A DNA stretch of 64,000 nt from Malachius bipustulatus (Eukaryota; Arthropoda; Insecta; Coleoptera; Melyridae): contig OU342632.1 of the NCBI GenBank assembly GCA_910589415.1, positions 35,601,637-35,665,636 of the forward strand. Reading direction: 5' to 3'. The notes beneath the pieces are model-generated. The model was given only the letters and a program-made list of their open reading frames with translations, did not search any database and was not told where the DNA came from. Of this stretch, positions 55,006 to 64,000 are shown piece by piece (the first letter of the stretch is position 1; each line of letters starts with the position of its first letter). Position numbers and translations under genes: made by a program.

Positions 55006-56335
55006 CAGTAACTAAAAAAACTATTTGTTGTGCTTCTCGAACCAAGATCGGGGATTCACCTTGCGGAAGGCAATGGAAAACCACAGTACTCTGGCTATTA
55101 GCCAAACCTTTCAATTAATGCCGTTCGAACTCCGTCGATAATATAATATATTATTTTATGCGCCGCGTTCAGTCGGTCAGTGTATCCGTCCGCCGTCGTG
55201 TCGTTCCGAGACTAGCAATCCAGCTAAGCGCGGACTTCCCCGAGATCTTATCAACGTCAGCCTCCTTACGTTGTAGCTTGTAGCTGAACCAGCCATGTCT
55301 ACATATGGTTTCAATTTTTTAAGGATGTATCTTATTAAACGACAAAAATTTACTTATGCAGAGTGAAATCTACCGCCTTAACATGACAACCAAAATTGGG
55401 TCGATAATTTTAACAATAACTTATTAATTATTATACTCAGTTTTAATAATAATAATAATTATTATTGCTATATAGTAATTTTTTTTATAAATGTATTTTT
55501 TTATAAAGTGTATTTCAAAAGTGATTAAAATAATATGCAATAATAGTAACAAAATTAGAGTTTGATGAATAGTCAATAATTATTACAAAATAGATGATCA
55601 TTATTTTTATTCTCATTTTATTTCCAGCAGATAAATTCTGGAACGAATCAATTACGAACGAAATACATAACGAGCAACCAACCATACATCGGTGCTCTGC
55701 AGTTATAGAGTTACGCATCATTGACTATTGGCTCTATATTTTATTCTATGAATGTTGAGATTCGGAAAGGCCATTTACGAACGGATTATTTCTTTGTTTT
55801 TGCTTTATTTATTGGAATGGCGATAATGGTTCATGAAATTCATTCTAGCACCATTAAATGCTCAACAATAGATATATTTCCGTTGTGTTTATCTCAATCA
55901 CACTTACAAATATTTTAAGATAAGAGAATATAAAATTTATTATACTCAAGTTTAAAAAACATGAACATTCGCCGCTGTCTATTATTTATCATAAATATCG
56001 GAAATCATAATTTCTAAAACATAGAACCTTTTTAGACAAAGAAATGGACCAAACAAGATTGTCAGATGATCAAAGTCGTTTCTTTCAAGTGACGTAACTA
56101 AATGTATCAATTAGTAAATATGAAATGTGGAAATAAAAAAGAAAAATACTGTAATATATCATTTATTATGGGTGCGTTCAAATAAAGGTGGTGTTAGAAG
56201 TTGATTGATTTGAGTGCTACCGACCATTTGAAGCAATTAATTATAAAATATGAGTTTTGAATCAAAAGTTTTATAATATAAATTTATAATAATTCAAAAA
56301 ATTTCACAAAAAATAATTAAAGCTTGTATATTATA
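55006..56335. other. Intergenic region with a possible core promoter
   Basis: At 55137-55290 the base composition turns GC-rich. TATAATATATTATTTTA (about 55141-55157) precedes two insect initiator-like words, TCAGTC and TCAGTG (about 55169-55180), by about 25-35 bases, as in an LTR or gene promoter on the plus strand. Just before it stands GCGGAAGGCAATGGAAAACC, which resembles a dispersed-repeat segment. No coding frame follows. Confidence 0.35.
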
Positions 56336-57326
56336 CCGGGTGTCCAGTTTAAAATGCAGTAGGTACATGGGTAAGTATATTGGAAACGGTAAGAGATACA
56401 GGGTCGGTTAAATTAGAGAAAAGTTGCACAATTTGATGCTTATCAAGAATCTGAAACAAAATTTAGGACAACTTCAGCTGTTGCTGAAATATCCTGAAAA
56501 AACTGAAAAATCAAAATTTCTTATTTTACCCATATCTTTTTTATTATTGGAAATTAATTAATTATTTTTTGTAGGCTTACATAAGTCGTCAAAAACTATC
56601 AGTTTGACATTACAAAAATTTTCAAAGCCGACTAGATCCCAGAGTTTTCATAGCCAACTTTTGTTTTTCTTATGGCCGCTATATTGATTTTTTATGTCGT
56701 TCGATATAGAAAAATTGATGGAGACCAAAAATTAATAAACTTCGAAAAAAAATTCAAAATTTTTATTCTTCTTTTTTAGAAGGAAAACAAAAAAAAATCG
56801 CTGAAATACGTCAATATAATGTCATACTGCTTATTGCATCATGGTTTTTTTAATTTCTCTATGATATTCGGTCTAAAAAGTTGTATTTTTTTTAAGGAAA
56901 AAGAAGAATAAAAATTCTGAAATTTATTTTTTGAAATTTATTAGTTTTTGGTTTCCATTATTTTTTTCATACCAAAGACATAGAAAAACAATATGGCGGC
57001 CATAAGAAAAACAAAAGTTGGCTATGAAAACTCTGGGATCTAGTCGGCTTTGAAAATTTTTGTAATGTCAAACGGATAGCTTTTGACGACTTATGCCTAC
57101 AAAAAATAATTAATTAATTTCAAATAATAAAAAAGATATGGGTAAAATAAGAAATTTTGATTTTTCAGTTTTTCAGGATATTTCAGGAAAGGCTAAAGTT
57201 GTCCTAAATTTTGTTTCAGATTCTTGATAAGCATCAAATTGTACAACTTTTCTCTAATTTAACCGACCCCGTATATCTTACCGTTTCCAATATACCCATG
57301 TACTGCATTTTAAACTGGACACCCGG
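56336..57326. mobile_element. 1-kb near-perfect foldback element
   Basis: Ends CCGGGTGTCCAGTTTAAAAT and complement, flanked by TATA on both sides. The arms (about 490 bases each) are almost fully complementary with a centre near 56835. No coding content. The high arm identity suggests a recent insertion or arm homogenisation. Confidence 0.92.
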
Positions 57327-57503
57327 TATATCGACAAGAACGATGAGCCTTCCATTAAATATTCAACAAAAATATATTTTTCGCAGTTCTGTTGCAAACA
57401 CGTAATAATATAACGAGAAATAAGAAATAACCCACCTAATTCGCGAACAAAAGAACAATAATTCAAGACACATTTATTTATTTGTTTACTTCTTCAATTT
57501 TTA

Positions 57504-57894
57504 TGATGACAATTCACGGGAATGACGCTTTCGCGACAAATATTCCAGTCTCATGCCAGGAATGACACATTGACGGCCAATGTGAGTTCTACTAAATACC
57601 AGAATGGCTCCGCCTTGTACGAGAACGTGTCTACTGACATGGCAGAGGCTTCGACGGTGCGCCAGGGAATTATATAAGAACCCCCGTGGCCGGAAACGAG
57701 TCAGTAGTAACTTGGATGTTGGAAGTGAAGTCTGAAGTATAGACAAGTGGTGTAATATCTGTGAGAGGAGACAGAGGAGGACAGTTGATTATTTACATTG
57801 AGATTATAAGTTTATAAGTTGTCTTTGTGTTAGAGAATAAAGACATTTGCAGACTTTAGTAGTGATTTTATTTTAAAGTGTGAGACCCGTAACA
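57504..57894 (+). mobile_element. Solo-LTR-like block
   Basis: GC-richer block bounded by TG (57504) and CA (57894). It contains TATATAAG (57671), an initiator-like TCAGTAG about 30 bases later, and AATAAAG near 57837: the promoter and polyadenylation order of an LTR in plus orientation. It ends GACCCGTAACA. No target duplication could be confirmed and no internal retrotransposon region is attached. Confidence 0.55.
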
Positions 57895-58154
57895 ATAATT
57901 TAATTTTGAACAGGGACTAGGTATACAGTGTGTGTCACACAGGCATGATACACCCCCTTTTTTTTCTTTTTTTTTGAGATAAGTTTTTGAAATTTGGTAC
58001 GTCGCATATTCTCGATAGAGCGCACTTTTTAGCAGAAAATTGAATTTTTTCCCACATCCGGTTTTTCCGAAAATGTTACCAACTTTTTATTTTTAAATGG
58101 GACACCCTATATATTATTATATTTTTGGATTCTATACATTTTGTACGAATCCAA

Positions 58155-59150
58155 CAATACCACATAATAACCCAGCAGGACCGGTAAAATAAACAACTCG
58201 TAAACAGACCGGGGAAATCTTTTTTTTTTCAGTCGATGGAGTCGGACCTTCCCTGTCTTTTGACATGTGTCTTAGGTTGGGTCGGGGTGGGGGGAGGTGG
58301 GGAATGCTTTTCAAATATACTGAAAATTAATTTTATCGGAAAAACGGGTAGGTATATCTGAGCCGGATTTGATCTGACAAAAAAATTATGGTATCGAAAA
58401 TTGAAGAACTTGACTAAACACGAAAGTTCGTTCCGACCTGACCCTTTAGCTCAACTGGTTCGCGAAATATTGCGATATTAAGAGTGCAAAAGTGAATAAA
58501 AATTTAACTGACTTTTGCTCGGCAGGTGGTGGAGTCAATTTTTTGCGAGAGGAAGGGTGCCATCGAGTACTTTGAAGGGCCGGAGGGAGGGGGTGGTGGG
58601 CCAATTAGGAAGGGAGATATGGGGGTGAGAAGAAAAATACGGAAACGCTCGTAAAAAGTTTATTTATTGTCATTTTTTTTCTCGCGTTTTTGGCCCTCCT
58701 AATTGGCCCACCACCCCCTCCCTCCGGTCCGTCAAAGTACTCGATGGCACCCTTCCTCTCGCAAAAAATTGACGCCCTAACTCCACCACCTGCCGAGCAA
58801 AAGTCAGTTAAATTTTTATGCACTTTTGCACCCTTAATATCGCAATATTTCGCGAACCAGTTGAGCTAAAGGGTTCAGGTCGGAACGAACTTCCGTGTTT
58901 AGCCAAGCTCTTCAATTTTCGATACCATAATTTTTTTGTCAGATCAAATCCGGCTCAGATATACCCGTTTTTCCGATAACATTCATTTTCAGTAAATTTT
59001 AAAAGCGTGCCCCCCCCTCCTCCCCACCCCGACCCAATCTAAGACACATGTCAAAAGACAGGGAAATTCCGACTCCATCGACTGAAAAAAAAAAAAATAG
59101 ATTTCCCCGGTCTGTTTACGAAATACCGGTCCTGCTGTGTTATAAGTACT
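58155..59150. repeat. Inner palindrome of the composite element
   Basis: The arms share GACCGG, AGTCGATGGAGTCGGA, GACATGTGTCTTAG, TATGGTATCGAAAATTGAAG, GGCCCACCACCCCCTCCCTC and other blocks in inverted order around a centre near 58650. Some blocks differ by point changes only. Confidence 0.85.
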
Positions 59151-59200
59151 TACCATTTTAAATTTCAAATTTGTTTTTATTAAATTTTTTATTTCTCAAT

Positions 59201-59320
59201 TATAGTGTGCCATGACTTCAGTTGTGTTTCGTCACAGCTGCAAAATGGGTACACCAAAATGTTCCTTCTAGCATTAAATGATCCAATTGGAGTAAAACGA
59301 AATAGTCATGGCACACTATA
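59201..59320. mobile_element. 120-bp MITE with 17-bp ends
   Basis: TATAGTGTGCCATGACT and its exact complement. The size and TA at the ends fit a Tc1/mariner-type MITE. Confidence 0.85.
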
Positions 59321-59389
59321 AATTATTGAGAAATTATTGTATTTGTATTTTTATTTTTGAGGGTGATTAAGTTACTGCGACCTAAAAGA

Positions 59390-60560
59390 TCTATTGTATC
59401 CTCTCTACTGTGCTTCACCTGGTGTGGAATCCCTTTAGTGAAGCACCCTCTCCAAGTCCGTTTCCTTGAGAGACTTCAGGATTTTGAGAGGATCAAGGTC
59501 GGGTAAGTTCCCTGCCTCTAGCTGGTGGTGACCCAGGACATTACTTCTTTTGAGTTCTATCGCATCGCAGTTGAGCAGCAGGTGACGTGGTGTCTCGTCT
59601 CCTTTCCCGCAGAATCTGCAGACGCCATTTCTTCTATGCCTAACTTCCTCAGGTGTTCCTTGAGCTTGCAATGTCTCGTTAGGAATCCCGTCAGTGTTCT
59701 GTTAATTCTCTCAGTTAAAATTCCCGAGAAGTTCTTTGGATTGTCTCAACTCCGAGAGGTTCCTCCAATGGGTTTCTCTCAGTTTTCTCCTTCCTTTTGG
59801 AATTCTGCTTGAAGAAAGTATCTTCGAAACCACAGAATGGTTCTGGTCCTATGAAGGGTGTCGATGCTCCTTTTCTTGCCAATGAGTGGGCATTCTTCTT
59901 GCGTTCGAGGTGGTCTCGAGCTCAAGGATTGTTTGGATTGCCGACTGTCATGGCGGGTGACAAGCCCCGCTCGGTCAGCAGTCTGTTTTGCGGCGATGTC
60001 CCGCGATTTCTTGGTTTTTTGTTTCTTACCATGGTTGATCCCACGAGTAGCTAGGAATAGGTGTTCCACCTATGCAGAGCCCCGCATGCAAAGGTGGGGG
60101 GATTGATACAGTGGGGTGCCCCCTGGTGCCCCAAGGTTGAATCCAGTAGGACTGGTCTTCTATCCAGTCACGCATCCCATCAGCCTGGACCCCCGCCTTA
60201 GGATTTAGGTTTTTTTAGTGAGGTTGTCTCCTCTTGGTTCCGGCGATTAAGCCCAGACCCCTGCATCTCTCTGTGTGCGGAACGTGACCACGACAACAGA
60301 TGATACGGTATATCAGATAGTCCACAGTCGGACATCTCTGGCGCCGTTTCCCCTAGTGCAGACCTTTAGTCACGACACGACAACTAGGTTAGGGGAGGTG
60401 GTTCGCGGCAGGGCTTTGAGCTACCAGTCTAGAATTTTACCTCCGACGAGCTCTATCACCGCTGCTAACCTTACTCACTACGCTCATTGTAAGGCCTTCC
60501 CCCTATCCGCCACCTGGGGACGCGCCCGATGGGTACTCAACCGCACGGGTTATTGAGAAA
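59390..60560 (-). pseudogene. Decayed non-LTR retrotransposon (5' UTR-like part joined to RNase H/C-terminal part)
   Basis: Reading the minus strand, 60020-59780 gives the end of an RNase H domain, including SLARKGASTPFIGPEPFCG. Then, in two frames, LTGFLTRHCKLKEHLRKLG and FCGKGDETPRHLLLNC follow, the Cys/His ending common to jockey- and R1-like elements. At least one frameshift and internal stops are present. The sequence at 60060-60560 is GC-rich and resembles the 5' leader of such elements (CCCAGGTGGCGGATAGGGGG on the minus strand). The endonuclease and reverse transcriptase are missing, so the copy is internally deleted. Confidence 0.7.
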
Positions 60561-60843
60561 TAAAAAATTAAATAAAAACAAATTTGACATTTAAAAAAGT
60601 ACTTATGTGGTATTGTTGGATTCGTACAAATGTATAGAATCCAAAAATATAATAATATATGGGGTGTCCCATTTAAAAATAAAAAGTTGGTAACATTTCC
60701 GGAAAAACCGGATGTGGGATAAAATTCAATTTTCTGCTAAAAAGTGCGCTCTATCAAGAATATGCGACGTACCAAATTTCAAAAACTTATCTCAAAAAAA
60801 AAAAAAAAGGGGTGTATAGGTACCATGCCTGTGACACACACTG

Positions 60844-62533
60844 TATGTATACGAGTTTTGTGAAAATTATTTTTCCCAGTAGCACAGAAATGAACATTAA
60901 TACAGACTATATTATTTTTATACAACGACCGAGACCACGCCGAACCATCAGGAAAATTCTCTCACACAAAGGATGAAAAGCGGGCGCTGATCAAATATAG
61001 GAGAGTATCACAATGCACCCTTTATTTCTCGTTGTAATCGATAATGGAGATGCGGGAAGAACAGGTTTATTTAATTGAATACGACAGGTCCTCTTGTAAG
61101 GACGGAGAATAAAAAGGGACTCCACAGTTTTCCCAATTAGAGGGATTAGCTTTTATTTCTATTTGAAGGGTTCTCTTTTCATACGATACGTCCAATAATG
61201 TAGGAGAAATATAATAGGGATTCGTTCTTTTCTTCCGAATATATCGAACAAACGTCTTCCTTTTGTCATTCGAGCTAACATAAAAGGTAATTTAAATTTA
61301 AATGATATTTTTGTAGACAAACGCAACCACCTGTAGTTCAAAGTAATGCCATATGAAAGCTATAAAAGGCAATTTTAAATTTCTTTGTATTTATGTTTAC
61401 TCTTAACTTAATTCATTACACATGCACCAATGCCATCCATACTAATCAAAATAATTACCATGGCAACGATTCGACGTAGCAGATAATAGAAAAAGTAAAC
61501 AACAAACACATTTTAAAACTTATAATGCCCATGGCGATTTAAAATTGAAATATAAATGAAAATTTTAGGATCACAGAGTTCTGCAGTAACAAATTAATTG
61601 TAAAATAAATATCCATATGATAGAATGTGAAACGCGAGAGCCAATTCTTCATTTTAATGAAAATTAATTAAAAACTTATATTTGTTTAAAAGTCGATACA
61701 CGGTTGCATAATATCCGTTGTTGATACACGAGAAAGTTAATATGTAGATATTACATTGCATTCTCTCTAGTTTGTAACGTTAAAGCGATTTAACGCACCG
61801 TTATGACGTCCAGACGCCCGCATATAGGCCAGTAGAATGGTATTTTGAGTTTGCGTTACCATGCACAAATTTTGTACTATACGAAATTCGATAGATGATC
61901 ATTAAGAAATGTTAAATCCAAATTTGCAGCACCGTGTGATTTTTTTTTACCAAGTTATGCAGAAAAGCGTTTTTTCTTATATTTTCATGAATATATTGGC
62001 TCCTATCTATCGCACATAAGCAAATGACACATCATTTTCTTCGTTATGCAATTACGTACATTTTTTATACAAATGTTTTTTTGTTACACTGATAATAAAA
62101 AAAAATTGAGGTTTAAAGTTGAAAATTTGTCTTTCGAATAAGGTTTTTTGCAAATAACTCTTTTTTTGCGTTTTAACACTGGAAAGCTCTAGTAGTTTTT
62201 TGAAGAACAGTCAATTACCTGTGCAGCGGTAGCTCAATCTTGAAAATCTAATAATCCAGTCTCCGGCAATCTACGCGCAAAACATGTGCATGTCGGTGCT
62301 GTACAATTTTGAATTGACGAATACATTCGTCAACGAGTCGAAAACTCGCATGAAAAATTGAGAATTTATTTTAATTTACATTCAGTGTGCAACATTTCTA
62401 CGTTTATTGTTCATAATTATTCAATATTTTGAATTGCAAATGTTTTTCTAGCTCGTTTCGATGGGCCAGGCTCTTCCTCATTTTCCTTGTTTAATATTCC
62501 ACAAGAAATTTTGTCTGCATTTTTAGCTCGGCT
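60844..62533. other. Unassigned AT-rich region
   Basis: No gene or well-defined repeat recognised in this 1.7 kb. Confidence 0.4.
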
Positions 62534-63032
62534 TTAGCGAGGCAGGGGAACTGTGGTTGGCAAATCGTAAATGTCTCCATCATCGCTGCTGTCGTCAGTG
62601 ATTTCCGCGACGTTTAAACAACTTTGACCAGAGCAGTTCTTGCAAACTGCATAGAGCATATCAGTCCTGCTTTTCTGCAGCCACAAGCTGCCCCGCAATC
62701 TTTTGTGCATGCACACGAAATAACCTTGAGAAGTGAAGAAGGAATTGGATCTTTAGTGCTCATTACGGGTTCTAATTCACATTTTTGTCTCTTCCAGCCC
62801 CAGCTTTCAGCTTCCAAGATATTGTCAAGCCATGTTTGTATTTGATAACAAGTTCGAAATGAATGCTGCTCAGCAGAGCTGACTCTGATGGTGGTAAAGA
62901 AGTAAGATCCGATTTTGTCCCATGCGGCAGAAAAAGTTGAAACGAATTTCGTCGTAGGATTTTTCGTGATTTAAAGTAGCATGTACAACATTTGTTGGAG
63001 ATGATTTTTTTTTCAACGTGTACTGATTCCAA
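62534..63032 (-). pseudogene. Frameshifted Cys-rich (CXC-like) repeat-family protein
   Basis: On the minus strand one frame reads HSFRTCYQIQTWLDNIL, ESWGWKRQKCELEPV and then LLKVISCACTKDCGAACGCR ending KAGLICS. A different frame supplies the rest, VCKNCSGQSCLNV, and an acidic tail to a stop at 62534. The W-GWK, then ISC-C-C-C-CRKAGL, then C-NC-GQSC-N order is a C-terminal arrangement I recognise from repetitive, uncharacterised arthropod proteins. A second frameshift is likely upstream, between LPPSES and the HSFR block. It is therefore a pseudogene; the function of the family is unknown to me. Confidence 0.65.
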
Positions 63033-64000
63033 ATCAGTACGTGCTAATAATACGTGCTAATAATAACAAGGATCACTTTGGTGATGAGAGTAGACAGATG
63101 TTACAGTGAGGGGTGTGGGATAATTAATAAAGGATAATAAGAAAAATCACATTCAAACAGCCCCAAATAAAGGGAAATAGTTGTTGATGTACCAATATAT
63201 ATACTTACCTAAGTACTACAAGAGTTGCAAAGATCGACCGTATAAGTTGTGGATTACTTTGAGAAGCATCCGTCAAGTGAATATTAATCTCACGGGAAGA
63301 TGTGTGGGTGTGTGTCCTTCTAGGCAGATAACGCCACACTCTCAACCCCGTCCGAAGGACATCGGTACCTGGGTCAAGGTCAGTTTGCCCATTTCCTTAC
63401 TAGTTAAGATTACCAGGGATCCAGATTAGCAGAACAGAACTCTGGTGTACCCAGGTTTTATTATTTAAATAACTGTTATTTATTATTCGACTGTTCGACT
63501 AACTACCTCTGTTAAAAAGAGTGTCGTATTTCTTTATGGACTCCATATCGGATAGTGGAGCGGAAAGAGGCTGAAAATATGCACAAAAAATTTTTCGGAG
63601 TAGAAAGATATGGGACCGGTACCATCATGTTAAGGGATCTTTGGGGCACTAGAATCTCGTTTTACGACAAGCTCCCTTGGTGCTGACAAAAGTTACAGCC
63701 CTTTGAATCTCAGATTTGTGATTTTTTTTTCACGAGTAAAAGCTTCGCAAAGTATTTTTTTTCTCCGTCACCGGTTGACATTGGGGACTCTAGTTTTGTT
63801 TTTCCTTTATAGTTATGATTAGTGAACGAAATGACGTATTTGAAATGCAAGAAGTTTGTTCAATTTTCAAAATATTCAATGTTTTTGACCGATTAAACAC
63901 ACAATTTCTGCAAAGTTCCGACTTTGAACACCTTTAAATTTTTTTTTCACGATATCGATTTCAGTTTTTTTGTTACCATCTGATAAAATGAAGCTTTATG
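63033..64000. other. Right edge, unassigned
   Basis: No gene recognised. The stretch from about 63540 has a composition like the transposon arms elsewhere in the window and could be half of an element that continues past the edge. Confidence 0.3.

Larger units (their letters stand above)
57926..60843. mobile_element. 2.9-kb composite element with CAGTGTGTGTCACA ends
   Basis: Outer ends CAGTGTGTGTCACA and TGTGACACACACTG with TA on both sides; the arms pair for about 230 bases (57926-58155 and 60605-60843). The inside holds a second palindrome (58155-59150), a small MITE (59201-59320) and a non-LTR retrotransposon remnant (59390-60560). Confidence 0.85.

Noticed and set aside
55137..55290. First exon of atlastin
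   Set aside because: The promoter-like words are on the opposite strand to atlastin, and a complete N-terminal exon is already found at 54063-54114.
60275..60556. 93-codon plus-strand frame
   Set aside because: Antisense to the leader-like part of the decayed non-LTR element; no recognised domain.

Overview
The window is insect nuclear DNA. The genes have several introns with consensus splice sites, the intergenic DNA is AT-rich, and the gene set is clearly metazoan: atlastin, TMEM179, RBMX2, the mitochondrial tRNA thiouridylase, and an IKK-gamma/Kenny-type protein of the insect IMD pathway. A holometabolous insect such as a beetle is possible, but the sequence does not settle the order.

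Seven cellular genes can be read, with an eighth entering from the left edge. From left to right they are: the 3' end of a seven-finger C2H2 zinc-finger gene (1-618, +); TMEM179 (2124-3523, -, four coding exons); RBMX2 (5124-6595, +, five exons); TRMU/MTU1 (6678-8196, -, six exons), convergent with RBMX2 with 82 bases between the stops; an intronless kenny/NEMO-like gene (22986-24476, -); a retinol-dehydrogenase-like SDR (32423-35368, +, four exons); an FKBPL-like TPR gene (35370-36200, +) whose ATG begins one base after the SDR stop; and atlastin (42947-54114, -, nine exons), which has a plausible alternative C-terminus made by reading through the last large intron. Exon phases were checked by hand and every assembled reading frame closes.

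Much of the remaining sequence is a dense, nested population of DNA transposon derivatives, mostly inverted-repeat elements without protein-coding capacity. Several insertions prove themselves inside this window because a second, uninterrupted copy of the target is also present. Groups seen: TA-flanked elements with CAGGG-type ends (1087, 25018, 29834, 46287, 54744, 57926; CCGGG at 56336); elements with 8-bp target duplications (13480, 20723, 28248, 46926, 47197); a P-like family in which one copy keeps a degraded THAP-like start (31028); a tRNA-derived SINE with a 14-bp target duplication (12426) and an older relative (4258); a solo-LTR-like block (57504); a decayed non-LTR retrotransposon 3' end (59390-60560); and a frameshifted Cys-rich repeat protein (62534-63032).

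The observations I consider most worth following are the one-base SDR/FKBPL gene pair, the alternative atlastin tail, the LIR-UBAN-zinc-finger layout of the kenny gene, and the self-verifying nested and mirrored transposons.
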